This document shows positions 14,442 to 24,247 of a stretch of 64,000 nt of DNA, piece after piece (the stretch's first letter is position 1; the number at the start of each line of letters is the position of its first letter). Location of the stretch: contig CAVZZP010000002.1 of NCBI GenBank assembly GCA_963779765.1, positions 868,001 to 932,000 of the forward strand. Direction: 5' to 3'. This DNA comes from Silicimonas sp963779765 (GTDB taxonomy: Bacteria; Pseudomonadota; Alphaproteobacteria; Rhodobacterales; Rhodobacteraceae). Under the pieces are notes generated by a model. That model was not told the DNA's origin. It was given only the letters and a program-made list of their open reading frames with translations, and made no database searches. Position numbers and translations under genes: made by a program.

Positions 14442-17001
14442 TCAGCGTCCGATGGACCACCAGCCGCGCTTTCGCGGCTTGTCGTCTGCTTCGGGTTCGG
14501 CGGCAGCAGGGCCTTCCGCAGCGGCCGTTTCAAGGACCGGCTCGGGCTTTGTTTCCTCGACCACCGGAGGCGCGGGTTGGACTTCCGGCTCTGGCGCCTG
14601 CTCGGATGTCGCGTCGGCTTCGGCGGCTTCCTCATCCGGCTCGACCTTCTTGCGACGGCTGCGGCGGCGCTTCGGCTTCTCCTCGGCCTCTGGTTCGGCC
14701 TCAGGAGCCTCGGATGTGCCCTCTGCAGCAGGCTCGGATGCCTCCGCTTCAGTCTCGGTAGCGTCCTCCGCAGGGGTGTCCTTCTTCCGACGACGAGTGC
14801 GCTTGCGCTTCGGCTTCTCGGTCTCGTCTTCGGACGCCTCCATGGGTTCGGACGCAGGTTCAGCCTGGGCTTCGCCGGCCTCCTCCGCGTCGTCGCTGTC
14901 GGAGTCGTTATCAGACGACATGTCGGACGATCCGCCTTCGGCATCTCGGCCATTGCCACGACGGCGACGGCGCCGCCGGCGCTTTTTCCGCGGACGATCA
15001 TCTTCCTCGGCTGATTTGACCTCCTCCGGAGTTCTCCTCGACTTCGTCCTCTTCGGCTTCCTCGGCAATGTCCTCTTCGTCGATCTCGTCCATCAGGGAG
15101 GTGTCGACCGATATCACCGGCAGCAGGACCGCCTCGACCTTTCGGGTCGCAGTTTTGAACTTCTCGATGGTGAAGTCAGGAGAGATCAGATGGGGATCGG
15201 CCTCGACGCGGACGGCCATGCCGTAGCGCGCTTCGATCTGTGCGATATGTTCCCGCTTGAAGTTCATCAGGAAGTTGACGATCGCGACGGGCGCCTTGAC
15301 GAGCACCTCCTTCGACCGGCCTCGCACGCCTTCTTCCTCGAGCTGGCGCAGGATCGTAAGGCCCACACTATCGTTCGAGCGGATGAGGCCCGTGCCATGG
15401 CACGCCGAGCAGGGCTGGGTCGACGCCTCGAGCATCCCGGGGCGCAGGCGCTGGCGCGACATCTCGAGAAGACCGAAGCCCGAAATGCGGCCGACCTGGA
15501 TGCGGGCGCGATCGGTCTTGAGCTTTTCCTTGAAGCGCTTCTCGACTGCGGCGTTGTTTTTCCGCTCTTCCATGTCGATGAAGTCGATGACAATCAGGCC
15601 CGCGAGGTCGCGCAAACGAAGCTGTCGCGCCACTTCCTCAGCGGCTTCGAGGTTCGTCTTGAGCGCCGTCTCCTCGATCGAGCCTTCCTTGGTAGCCTTG
15701 CCCGAGTTGACGTCGATGGCGACAAGCGCCTCGGTCACGCCGATAACGATATAGCCGCCCGACTTTAGCTGGACGACCGGGTTGAACATGCCGGCCAGAT
15801 AGCTCTCGACCTGGAAGCGGGCGAAGAGCGGCATCGGATCATTGTAGAATTTCACGTTCTTGGCGTGGGACGGCATGATCATCTTCATGAAGTCCTTGGC
15901 GGTGCGGAAGCCGCCCTCGCCCTCGACCATAACCTCGTCGATCTCGCGGCTGTAAAGGTCGCGGATCGAGCGCTTGATGAGGTTGCCTTCCTCATAGATT
16001 TTCGCGGGTGCGATCGACTTCAGGGTCAGTTCGCGGATCTGCTCCCACAGACGCTGAAGGTACTCGTAGTCGCGCTTGATCTCGGACTTCGTGCGCTTCG
16101 CGCCGGCCGTCCGGATGATGAGACCGGCGCCTTTCGGCACCTCGATCTCGGCTGCGATCTCTTTCAGCTTCTTGCGGTCGGCAGCCTGGGTGATCTTGCG
16201 GCTGATGCCGCCGCCCCGCGCCGTGTTGGGCATCAGCACGCAGTAGCGGCCGGCAAGACTTAGGTAGGTCGTCAGGGCGGCACCCTTGTTGCCGCGCTCT
16301 TCCTTCACGACCTGAACGAGCAGGATCTGGCGGACCTTGACGACTTCCTGGATCTTGTAGCGGCGCTGGCGCTGCTTGCGGGGACGGCGAATGTCCTCGG
16401 CGGTATCGTCATCCGACACGGCTTCGATCGACTCGTCCTTCTCGGCGGCATCGTCCATCGCGACGTAAGGCTTCGAATCGTCGCGCGGAGGAGACGGCAG
16501 GTCTTCCTCAACGTCGTCCTCATCGTCGAGATCGACGACATCCATGCCGGGGATCGCGGAGGAAGCGTCGTGCTGCTCGTCCGCTTCGTCGGTATCGGCC
16601 TCATCGGCTTCGGCCGTCACCGTCTCGCCCGTGCCCGATGCCTGCTCGGCGGAGGGTTTGCGCCGGCGGCGGCGATTGCGGGGTTTCTCTTCCTCGGCGG
16701 CTTCAGCCTCGGCCATCGCCATTTCCTCGGCGAGAAGCGCTTCGCGGTCCGCGACGGGAATCTGGTAGTAGTCGGGGTGGATCTCGGAAAAGGCGAGGAA
16801 CCCGTGACGGTTTCCGCCGTAATCGACGAAGGCGGCCTGCAGCGAGGGTTCGACCCTCGTGACCTTAGCCAGGTAGATATTGCCGCTCAGCTGGCGCTTG
16901 TTTTCCGATTCAAAGTCGAATTCCTCGACCTTGTTCCCGTCGCACACCACGACGCGGGTTTCTTCCGCGTGAGTGGCATCGATCAGCATTTTCTTTGACA
17001 T
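14442..17001 (-). CDS. rne: Ribonuclease E (one +1 frameshift near the C-terminal tail)
   Basis: Endoribonuclease that organises the degradosome and matures rRNA, tRNA and sRNAs. About 852 residues when repaired. An S1 domain (SGNIYLAKVTRVEPSLQAAF) is interrupted by an acidic/arginine-rich insert of about 160 residues, as in other alphaproteobacterial RNase E. The catalytic part has AIDVNSGKAT and VIDFIDMEER with the metal-binding aspartates, and the Zn-link is CSACHGTG. The Arg-rich/acidic tail ends KPRKRGWWSIGR. An extra T near 15032-15033 (plus strand) breaks the frame after DEVEE; the tail resumes as TPEEVKSAEEDD. The start at 17001 (MSKKM) is chosen over 17004 because GGAAAG lies at better spacing. 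Confidence 0.93.
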
Positions 17002-17468
17002 CATGACTTTCCGCGCAAGCCAAAGTCCTGCCGGGTGGTGACAGGTCCATGATCTTGCGGCTGTTTGGGGCGAAGCGACGTGACGTGGCCAAGCTGTGCT
17101 GGCCCGTCTCAGACGGGGTAAACATGCGTCCATCCCACGCGAACGTCATCGCGGTTCTTCTCCGACGTCCCAGGGGACGCCCGTTCATGGCCCGGCGGTC
17201 GGGTGTACCTCCGCACGAGCAATTCCTAATTGTGGCCGGTGAGGCCTTTGCTGGACCAGGCACAGCTAAGCAGCGGTAACCTTCTGGAACAGCGAAACTT
17301 TTTTGCGACCCCGAGGCAGATGCCCGTTATCGGAGCGCGGCGCCACCATAAGGGCGGAGACGCGCCAATTACAATGGCGAAATTCCGTTTCATCCAAGAT
17401 GCCGAAAACGAAGCCTGACGAGCGCGGCACAACGGCACGCGGCGAGGCCGCGCGCCGTCCGGGGCGCT
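17002..17468. other. 467-bp gene-free stretch: rne leader and dctD downstream region
   Basis: Contains no gene I can support. It must hold the rne promoter and 5' leader; in other bacteria the rne leader is long and is the site of RNase E autoregulation. A hairpin near the dctD side is listed separately. A plus-strand micro-frame at 17374-17418 (MAKFRFIQDAENEA) is too short to call. Confidence 0.4.
17434..17456 (-). terminator. Hairpin downstream of dctD
   Basis: GGCACGCGGC / GCCGCGCGCC (10 pairs, one G-U on the RNA) with a 3-nt loop, 13 bp after the dctD stop. Only a weak U-run follows on the minus strand (GTTGTG). Confidence 0.4.
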
Positions 17469-18827
17469 TCAAAGATAGTCGGCGCGCTGCAGGCTGTACT
17501 TCGCCATCTTCTCGTTCAACGTCCGACGCGGAAGGCAAAGCTCTTCCATCACGTTGACGATCGAGCCGCGGTGCCGCCGCATGGTGTTGTCGATCAGCAT
17601 CTTCTCGAACGCCTCAACGTAATCCTTGAGCGGCTTGCCCTCGGTTGTGACCGTGAAGTCCGCGGCAGCCTCGTTGTCGGCCATCAGAAGCGAGGCGATG
17701 GTCCCCGAGCCGCGACGCGACTGCAGAACCGCACGTTCGGCGATGTTGACGAGCTGGCGGATATTGCCTGGCCACGGCGCCTGAAGAAGCTGAGCGGCCT
17801 CCTGGGCCGAGACTACCGGGGCATCGCATCCATATTCGTCGGCATACTGGTCCGAGAACTGCTGGAAGAGCATGAGGATGTCCTCGCCGCGCTGGCGAAG
17901 CGGCGGAATGGTGATCTTCATGGCCGCAAGCCGGTAGAACAGATCGGGACGCAGCGCATCCTCGCAGGTCCGACCGGGCTCCTGAAGGTTGCAGATGGCG
18001 ACGATCCGCGTCTCGGCGGGCGTCCCCTGCTCGTTCATCCAGGACAGGAGCCGGGCCTGAAGTTGCATAGGCAGAGCCTCGATATCCTCAAGCACCAGCG
18101 TACCGCCCCGCGCTTCTTCCAGCAGCGGCAATGGCGCGCCGTCCTCGGCAGGCCCGAACAGCCGCGATGCAAGAACGCTTTCGTCGTGCGCTGCGCAGGA
18201 GAAGAGAACGAACTTCTTCCCGGCCTTGGCGCCGACCGCGTGAAGCGCGTGCGCCACGAGCGTCTTGCCGGTGCCCGTCTCGCCCTCGATCAGGACATGG
18301 CCGTCGGCCTGACCCAGGTCGAGGATATCCTCCCGAAGACGCTCCATTGCCGGCGAAGTGCCGACGAGCTTCTTCATGATCCCTGAACCGCCATCCGACA
18401 GTTCCCGCCGGAGCGCCCGGTTGTCGAGCGTCAGACGCCGCGCGTTCGCGGCCTTCTTGGCAAGCTCGGTCATTTTGTCCGGATTGAACGGCTTCTCGAG
18501 GAAGTCGAAAGCACCGACCTGCATCGCCTGTACCGCCATCGGCACATCGCCGTGTCCCGTGATCATGATCACCGGCAACGCGCTGTCGACGCTCATCAGC
18601 CGCTTGAGGAAGGACATGCCGTCCATTCCGGGCATCTTGATGTCGCTGACGACGACGCCCTGAAAGTCGGGCGACAAGGCTTTCAGCGCGTCTTCCGCAC
18701 TGCCGTAGGTTTCGGTATCGAAACCGGACAGGGACAGCCACTGGCTGATCGACTGCCGCATGTCCTGTTCGTCGTCGACAATGGCGACCTTCATCGTCTG
18801 ACCCATGGGTCTCACTCCGTTTGTCAT
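17469..18827 (-). CDS. dctD: DctD-like response regulator of the NtrC family, lacking GAFTGA
   Basis: 452 residues: receiver domain (about 12-130) with phospho-acceptor Asp in VVVSDIKMPGMDG and KPF lysine, then an AAA+ domain (about 153-380) with Walker A GETGTGKT, and a Fis-type helix-turn-helix at the C-terminus. The family normally activates sigma-54 promoters for C4-dicarboxylate uptake genes. Here the segment between LFG and GGTLVLED is only 15 residues long and has no GAFTGA loop, and Walker B reads LED where DE is usual. It may therefore not act on sigma-54 in the normal way. The ATG overlaps the dctB stop. No dctPQM genes are in the window. Confidence 0.85.
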   Translation of the reverse strand: MTNGVRPMGQTMKVAIVDDEQDMRQSISQWLSLSGFDTETYGSAEDALKALSPDFQGVVVSDIKMPGMDGMSFLKRLMSVDSALPVIMITGHGDVPMAVQAMQVGAFDFLEKPFNPDKMTELAKKAANARRLTLDNRALRRELSDGGSGIMKKLVGTSPAMERLREDILDLGQADGHVLIEGETGTGKTLVAHALHAVGAKAGKKFVLFSCAAHDESVLASRLFGPAEDGAPLPLLEEARGGTLVLEDIEALPMQLQARLLSWMNEQGTPAETRIVAICNLQEPGRTCEDALRPDLFYRLAAMKITIPPLRQRGEDILMLFQQFSDQYADEYGCDAPVVSAQEAAQLLQAPWPGNIRQLVNIAERAVLQSRRGSGTIASLLMADNEAAADFTVTTEGKPLKDYVEAFEKMLIDNTMRRHRGSIVNVMEELCLPRRTLNEKMAKYSLQRADYL

Positions 18828-20581
18828 TCCGCCGCTTCCGCGCTCTGGCTGACGAGCGGCAGGGTTATTTCAAATACAGCCCCGCCATTCCGGCCGTTCC
18901 TCGCGGTAAGCCGACCGCCAAGGTCGTTCACGATCCCGGATGAAATGGCAAGTCCCAGGCCGACCCCGTCCCCAGGGGACTTGGTGGTATAGAAGGGTTC
19001 AAACAAGCTCTCCAGATCTTCGATGCCGCTTCCGTTGTCACGGACCGTCACGACGACGTCATCGCCAACAGTGACAAGGATCTTCACTTCCGGGCTCTTG
19101 ATGCCCTTCGTCGCGTCGAGCGCATTTCGAAGAAGATTGACCAATACCTGCTCGAACCGGATCCGATCAGCCCGAATGTACACGGAGTTGCGGGGGAGCG
19201 ATATGCTCATGTCGACGTCCCCTCGGCGAAGCTGTGGCTCCATCATCGACAATGCGGACGAAACAGAGTCCCTTACGTCAATGATTTCAAAGGCATCGCC
19301 ACCCTTCCGGGCATAGGATTTGAGTTGGCGCGTTATCGCTCCCATCCTTTCGATCAGGTCGTCGATGCGTTGAAAGGACGACAGCGCCTCGTCGGCCCGC
19401 CGCCGTTGAAGAAGAAGTTTCGCTCCGGCAAGGTAGGTCTTCATCGCGGCGAGAGGCTGGTTCAATTCGTGGCTCACGGCAGCCGACATCTCGCCCAAGG
19501 CCGCGAGTTTCGATGATTGCTGAAGCGTCTGCTCGGCCACTTCCAGGTGACGTTCCGCCTTTTCGCGCTCGGCGATTTCCCGCTGGAGCGCCGCGTTCAG
19601 CTGGCGAAGTTCAGCCGACTCCCGCTGGAACAGGACGAGCCGAGACGTGGCCTTCCGGCTGACGAGGTAAAACGCCATCGCCATCAGGATGGCGAATCCC
19701 ATGATTTCGAGCGCAAGAACAGCGTTCACCCGCTCACGCACGCCCGCATACGTCGTGAAGCTGGCGATCTTCCAGCCCTGGAACCCAATGCGCGCCTCCT
19801 GCCGCATGACCGCCTCGCCCTGAAGGTAAGCGTCCGCCGGCAGGGCACCCCATCTTGCCGTGGCCCGAAAGGCGCGCTCGATGGCCGAGGGCACCGAGCG
19901 GACGGCAAGTGCCTCCTTCTCGGTCAGCCCGCGCCAGCGTGCTTCGGTGGCAAGAATGATCGTGTCCTCGCTGTCAGACACGATGACGGCGTCTGTAAAG
20001 CCTGCCCAAGAGGTCTCGAACTTCTTCAGATCGACCTCTACCATGATGACGCCGATCAGCGTGCCCTGCGCTTCGATCCGGCGGGAGTAGGCAAAGACGC
20101 GGCCCCCGGCTTCAAGAAGACTTGTGGTGAAAACCGTGTCGTTCGACCTGGTTGCCTCGATGAAATAGGGCTGGGCCTTGTGGATCGATCCGAGCTGCGA
20201 GCGGTCTGTTGCCGCCACGGCACGTCCCTCGGCATCCATCAGGAGCATCCCCTCGGCGCCGATTTCATCGCGGTATTCGATCAGACGCTGAGAGCTTTGC
20301 GAGAAGTCGTCCGAGTTGAGCGCGCCGATGAGCGTCGGATCGCGCGCCAGAAGCTGCGGGACGATCTGGTTGCGCTGGAGCTCCGAAAGGATGTTGCCGG
20401 AGTAGAGAGCCAGGCGCACCTCGGCGCGTGATCGCGTCGTCTCGGTGAAGCGCAGCATCAGGTACTGGTTCGTCCACAGGATCACGGCGGCCGCGATCAC
20501 GACGAGAAGCGCCATGAGGTACCGGACACGCCGGGGCGTGCTTTCGGACCGGAAGTCGCCCTGTTGTGGCGGTGTCGTCAT
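18824..20581 (-). CDS. dctB: DctB-like C4-dicarboxylate sensor histidine kinase
   Basis: 585 residues. A first transmembrane helix near residues 20-40 (YLMALLVVIAAAVILW), a periplasmic PAS-like/dCache ligand domain of about 240 residues, and a second helix (LEIMGFAILMAMAFYLV) near 295, then a coiled coil, the HisKA box AVSHELNQPLAAMKTY with the phosphorylated histidine, and HATPase motifs (NLLRNALDATKG, VRDNGSGI, GDGVGLGLAISSG). This is the domain order of DctB. The start at 20581 is used; an ORF extension to 20674 would overlap purQ. The stop overlaps dctD. The ligand is inferred from family resemblance, not from neighbouring transporter genes. Confidence 0.88.
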   Translation of the reverse strand: MTTPPQQGDFRSESTPRRVRYLMALLVVIAAAVILWTNQYLMLRFTETTRSRAEVRLALYSGNILSELQRNQIVPQLLARDPTLIGALNSDDFSQSSQRLIEYRDEIGAEGMLLMDAEGRAVAATDRSQLGSIHKAQPYFIEATRSNDTVFTTSLLEAGGRVFAYSRRIEAQGTLIGVIMVEVDLKKFETSWAGFTDAVIVSDSEDTIILATEARWRGLTEKEALAVRSVPSAIERAFRATARWGALPADAYLQGEAVMRQEARIGFQGWKIASFTTYAGVRERVNAVLALEIMGFAILMAMAFYLVSRKATSRLVLFQRESAELRQLNAALQREIAEREKAERHLEVAEQTLQQSSKLAALGEMSAAVSHELNQPLAAMKTYLAGAKLLLQRRRADEALSSFQRIDDLIERMGAITRQLKSYARKGGDAFEIIDVRDSVSSALSMMEPQLRRGDVDMSISLPRNSVYIRADRIRFEQVLVNLLRNALDATKGIKSPEVKILVTVGDDVVVTVRDNGSGIEDLESLFEPFYTTKSPGDGVGLGLAISSGIVNDLGGRLTARNGRNGGAVFEITLPLVSQSAEAAE

Positions 20582-20612
20582 AGGCCGAATGTAAGCGGGC
20601 GGCGCTTCTCGC

Positions 20613-21281
20613 TCAAGCGGCGACACGGCCTGCGGCAAGCGCCGTAAATAGGGCCTGTCCGTTGGCCGGTCCAAGTGCCGGGTCGGCCGCGCGCTCGGGG
20701 TGCGGCATAAGCCCGAGGACGCGCCTGTTTTCCGACAGGATGCCAGCTATGCGATCGATCGACCCGTTCACGTCCTGCGCATAGCGGAAGGCGACGCGGT
20801 CTTCTCCCTTCAGGCGCGCGAGCGTCGCCTCGTCGGTCGTGTAGTTTCCATCATGGTGTGCCACGGGGAAGGTGACGGTCTGCCCCGCTTTGTAACCCCT
20901 GGTGAAATCGCTGTTCGCCGTTGCGACATCAAGCGCCACGGGTTTGCAGATGAACTTCAGCCCGGCATTCCGCATTAGGGCCCCGGGCAGCAGCCCGGTC
21001 TCGAGCAGCACCTGGAAGCCGTTGCAGATGCCGATGGCGTAGCCGCCCCTTTCGACATGCGCCCTGAGAGCGGAGGTGATCGGCGACCTCGCCGCAATCG
21101 CCCCGCAGCGAAGGTAATCGCCGAAGGAAAAGCCGCCGGGCACACCGACGATGTCGACGTTCGCGGGAAGTTCGCTGTCCTTGTGCCAGACCATGTCGAC
21201 CTGGAAGCCTGCGTTCCGGAAGGCCACGGCAAGGTCCCGGTCGCAGTTCGATCCGGGGAAGACGAGGACGGCGGCTTTCAT
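20613..21281 (-). CDS. purQ: Phosphoribosylformylglycinamidine synthase subunit PurQ
   Basis: Glutaminase subunit of FGAM synthase (with PurS and PurL) in purine synthesis. 222 residues of class I amidotransferase fold: nucleophile Cys in GICNGFQVL, oxyanion loop GVPGGFSFGDYLRCG, and the His/Glu pair in LMPHPERA. It lies 82 bp after the alcohol dehydrogenase gene that separates it from purS, and 31 bp before dctB on the same strand. The large subunit purL is not in the window. Confidence 0.96.
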   Translation of the reverse strand: MKAAVLVFPGSNCDRDLAVAFRNAGFQVDMVWHKDSELPANVDIVGVPGGFSFGDYLRCGAIAARSPITSALRAHVERGGYAIGICNGFQVLLETGLLPGALMRNAGLKFICKPVALDVATANSDFTRGYKAGQTVTFPVAHHDGNYTTDEATLARLKGEDRVAFRYAQDVNGSIDRIAGILSENRRVLGLMPHPERAADPALGPANGQALFTALAAGRVAA

Positions 21282-21363
21282 CGGCGGTGCTCCGGATCGG
21301 GAATGAGGCTCATTTGCTCTTTCGGACGCGGAAACTCAAGTCGATGCTGACCCGAAACGGTTC

Positions 21364-22401
21364 CTACCGCGAAAACTCGGTGATCACCGCGACCCCCGGC
21401 GGCGTCGGGCCGTTGAATGCCGCCAATTCCGCCGACGTTTCGGACAGTCCTACTTCTCGGGCCACGATCGGGTTGAGGTCTACGTGTCCGCCGTCGATGA
21501 GGCTCAGAAGCGACGGATAGCGGTGCGCTGGCATGCCTCTAGTGCCGTAAAGCGCGAGGTTGCCCATGTAGACCTGGTTCAGGTTGACCTCCTGCACCGC
21601 GTGATGGCCGACCGGCATTCCGACCTGGACGTGGCGGCCGAGGGGCCTCAGACAGGCGATGGAAGCGGCGACCGTCGCAGGAAAACCGAGCGCCTCGACC
21701 GAGACGTGGGCGCCTCCGTCCGTGATCTCACGGATCATCGCGGCGGTGTCTGTCTCGGCGGCGTTGACAGTGAAATCGGCTCCGAGACTTTTGGCGTGCT
21801 CCAGCTTCTCGGCGACGATGTCTGTAACGATCACCCGGGCACCGAGAGCGCGTCCGAGGAGCATCGCCGCGAGGCCGATCCCACCCGTGCCATGCACGGC
21901 GAGCCATTCGCCCGGCTTCAGACCGGCGCGGCCGGTCAACGCGTGCCACGCGGTCGTTACCCGGCAGCCGAGAGCCGCCGCCAGTGTGGGCGACATGCCT
22001 GCGGGCAGGCGCGCCAGGTTGTGATCACGCGGAACGGCGACGTATTCGGCGAAGGCGCCGGGTTCAATAAAACCGGGCAGGCGCTGGTCGAGGCAGGTAT
22101 TCGACTCGCCCGAGCGGCAATTCGGGCAAGTGCCGCAGGCGAGGATGAAAGGCGCGATCAGCTTGTCGCCAACCCTGAACTGGGCGCGGGGACCGGCCGC
22201 GACGACCTCGCCGCAGTATTCGTGTCCGCCAATCTGGCCGGGTTTCACCCTCGGATGTTCCCCGACCCATCCGTGCCAGTCCGAGCGGCAGATGCCGCAG
22301 GCGAGGACCTTCAGGACCACACCGTCATCGGGGCACTCCGGGTCGGTCACATCCTCGATCGACAGTGGTTCCCGGTAGGCGCGGAGAACGGCAGCGCGCA
22401 T
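21364..22401 (-). CDS. Zinc-dependent alcohol dehydrogenase (MDR family)
   Basis: 345 residues. Catalytic-zinc ligands appear in ACGICRSDWHGW and GGHEYCGEV, the structural-zinc lobe in CGTCPNCRSGESNTC, and the NAD-binding Rossmann motif in VHGTGGIGLAAMLLG. The acceptor substrate is not deducible; the sequence is of the general secondary/allylic alcohol type. The ATG at 22401 shares its A with the purS stop (TGATG), so this oxidoreductase is translationally coupled to a purine gene, an unusual position between purS and purQ. Confidence 0.88.
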   Translation of the reverse strand: MRAAVLRAYREPLSIEDVTDPECPDDGVVLKVLACGICRSDWHGWVGEHPRVKPGQIGGHEYCGEVVAAGPRAQFRVGDKLIAPFILACGTCPNCRSGESNTCLDQRLPGFIEPGAFAEYVAVPRDHNLARLPAGMSPTLAAALGCRVTTAWHALTGRAGLKPGEWLAVHGTGGIGLAAMLLGRALGARVIVTDIVAEKLEHAKSLGADFTVNAAETDTAAMIREITDGGAHVSVEALGFPATVAASIACLRPLGRHVQVGMPVGHHAVQEVNLNQVYMGNLALYGTRGMPAHRYPSLLSLIDGGHVDLNPIVAREVGLSETSAELAAFNGPTPPGVAVITEFSR

Positions 22402-22640
22402 CAGAGAAGCTCCACGTCGTATTTCTCGATCACGGTGTTCGCCAGAAGCGTCTCGCACATCCGCGCGACGTCGGCCTCGGCTCTCGCGCGATCGGTCTCG
22501 GCGAGGTCGAGCTCGATGACCTTGCCCTGCCGCACCCCCGTCACCCCCTCGAAGCCGAGCGTGCCGAGAGCGTGGCGCACCGCCTCGCCCTGGGGGTCGA
22601 GAACGCCGGTCTTGAGCATGATGTGAACGCGCGCTTTCAT
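22401..22640 (-). CDS. purS: Phosphoribosylformylglycinamidine synthase subunit PurS
   Basis: 79-residue third subunit of FGAM synthase, which bridges PurQ and PurL. Visible family features: MKARVHIMLKTGVLDPQGEAV at the N-terminus and GVTGVRQGKVIELDL in the middle. The C-terminal EKYDVELL is typical. It follows purC on the same strand after 127 bp. Confidence 0.94.
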   Translation of the reverse strand: MKARVHIMLKTGVLDPQGEAVRHALGTLGFEGVTGVRQGKVIELDLAETDRARAEADVARMCETLLANTVIEKYDVELL

Positions 22641-22767
22641 GGTCTTCCCCCGTCGATGCTGTCGCCGGAGCTATCGCGGATCCGCCGGCGTTTGTAAAAC
22701 CCCCGCCGAAGGCAACCTTCATCATGCATACAGCACCGACGGCGCGACCTGCGGTTCGATACCGCCG

Positions 22768-23529
22768 TCAGTTGATGAGCTTCGGTTTCTGTGCCGGGGT
22801 CACGTTCTGCGGCAGGACGCCAAGACGGCGCGCAACCTCGGTGTAGGCATCCGTCAGGTTGCCCAGATCGCGACGGAAGACATCCTTGTCGAGCTTCTGG
22901 CCTGTCTCCATGTCCCAGAGACGGCAGGAGTCCGGGCTGATCTCGTCGGCGACGACCAGGCGCTGATAGTCGCCATCCCAGATGCGTCCGATCTCGATCT
23001 TGAAGTCCACGAGCTTGATACCGACGGCCAGGAAGCAGCCGGACAGGAAGTCGTTCACCCGAAGGGCAAGCGCCACCATATCGTCCAGGTCCTGCTGCGT
23101 GGCCCATCCGAAGGCGACGATGTGCTCTTCCGACACAAGGGGGTCGCCGAGCGCGTCGTCCTTGAGGCAGAACTCGACGATCGGACGCGGAAGGAGCGTG
23201 CCCTCTTCAATTCCAAGGCGCGTCGACATCGAGCCGGCCGCGTAGTTGCGAACGACGACTTCGAGCGGGATGATCTCGACCGAACGGATGAGCTGCTCGC
23301 GCATGTTGATGCGGCGAATGAAGTGCGTCGGCACGCCGATCTGGGCCAGACCCTTCATGAAGAACTCGGAGAGGCGGTTATTGAGGACGCCCTTGCCCTC
23401 GATAATGGCGCGCTTCTGGGCGTTGAAGGCGGTAGCGTCGTCCTTGAAGTACTGGACGAGAGTGCCCGGCTCGGGACCTTCGTAAAGGATTTTGGCCTTG
23501 CCCTCGTAAACCTTCTTGCGCCGCGCCAT
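22768..23529 (-). CDS. purC: SAICAR synthetase
   Basis: ATP-dependent condensation of CAIR with aspartate in purine synthesis. 253 residues. ATP-grasp-like features: YEGKAKILYEG (nucleotide lid), IPLEVVVRNYAAGS and VDFKIEIGR with EISPDSCRLWD, all signature elements of PurC. The start at 23529 (MARRKKVYEG) with GGAAAG upstream is preferred to a start at 23574. Confidence 0.96.
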   Translation of the reverse strand: MARRKKVYEGKAKILYEGPEPGTLVQYFKDDATAFNAQKRAIIEGKGVLNNRLSEFFMKGLAQIGVPTHFIRRINMREQLIRSVEIIPLEVVVRNYAAGSMSTRLGIEEGTLLPRPIVEFCLKDDALGDPLVSEEHIVAFGWATQQDLDDMVALALRVNDFLSGCFLAVGIKLVDFKIEIGRIWDGDYQRLVVADEISPDSCRLWDMETGQKLDKDVFRRDLGNLTDAYTEVARRLGVLPQNVTPAQKPKLIN

Positions 23530-23848
23530 GTTGGCCCTTTCCGGGAACGTCACCGCGCGCGGAAAAATTTCCACGCGCGTGCTGGCGACTCTTTAGGGCA
23601 AAGCGGGCGTTGCGGCAAGCGCAAGGCCCTTGTGCGCAGGCTTACTGCGACCGGGACGGTGTGGAGCGGTTCATCCTGCCAGCCAACGGGCCGTCCGATA
23701 TTTCAACGATCGGACTTTGTTGAGAATGCTTGTCCCACTGATCATTCAGCGAGGTGCGTCTTAGAGACGTACCCGACCCTCTGCCCTTGCGAGGCGCGTC
23801 CCGGAGAGGCATATGGAACCTGAAAAAGCTTTGCCGGGAAGATCAGCC
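23530..23848. other. 319-bp gene-free region between purC and the DUF1476 gene
   Basis: Divergent promoters for purC (leftward) and the ATPase inhibitor gene (rightward) must lie here. I cannot pick a convincing -35/-10 pair, riboswitch or terminator. Confidence 0.3.
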
Positions 23849-24163
23849 ATGTCCACGTTCGACGATCGCGAAAATGCCTTCGAATCCAAGTTCGCCCATG
23901 ATGCCGACATGCAGTTCCGGGCCGAAGCGCGCCGGAACAAGCTTTTGGGTCTCTGGGCCGCCGACAAGATGGGCAAGTCCGACGAGGATGCCGCGGCCTA
24001 TGCCAAAGAGGTCGTGAAGGCCGATTTCGAGGAGGCCGGGCATGACGACGTCGTGCGCAAGGTCTCGAAGGACATGGGCGATCTCACGACCGAAGCGGAA
24101 ATTCGAGCGAAGTTGAGCGAATTCCTCATCGTCGCCAAGGCCCAGCTCATGGAAGAGATCTGA
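23849..24163 (+). CDS. DUF1476 F1-ATPase inhibitor (zeta subunit)
   Basis: 104 residues, highly charged and helical: MSTFDDRENAFESKFAHDAD at the N-terminus, then FRAEARRNKLLGLWAADKMG. This is the DUF1476 family, identified in Paracoccus denitrificans as the zeta subunit that blocks ATP hydrolysis by F1 through its N-terminal inhibitory helix. The ATG at 23849 with GGGAAG upstream is chosen; the frame stays open to 23813. Monocistronic. Confidence 0.9.
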   Translation: MSTFDDRENAFESKFAHDADMQFRAEARRNKLLGLWAADKMGKSDEDAAAYAKEVVKADFEEAGHDDVVRKVSKDMGDLTTEAEIRAKLSEFLIVAKAQLMEEI

Positions 24164-24247
24164 GCCGACGCCCTGTCGGTCGTTAAGTCCGCATCAATCC
24201 GTCTCCAATAGAGCCTGACCCCGGGGGCGTCCTTCGGGGTGCGGGTC

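Noticed and set aside
17230..17418. 62-codon plus-strand ORF between rne and dctD
   Set aside because: No ribosome binding site, no recognisable family, and it lies in the region that must hold the rne leader.
24190..24247. Hairpin at the mprF start as a regulatory switch
   Set aside because: The GC-rich inverted repeat near CCCCG/CGGGG is short and not clearly placed over a ribosome binding site.
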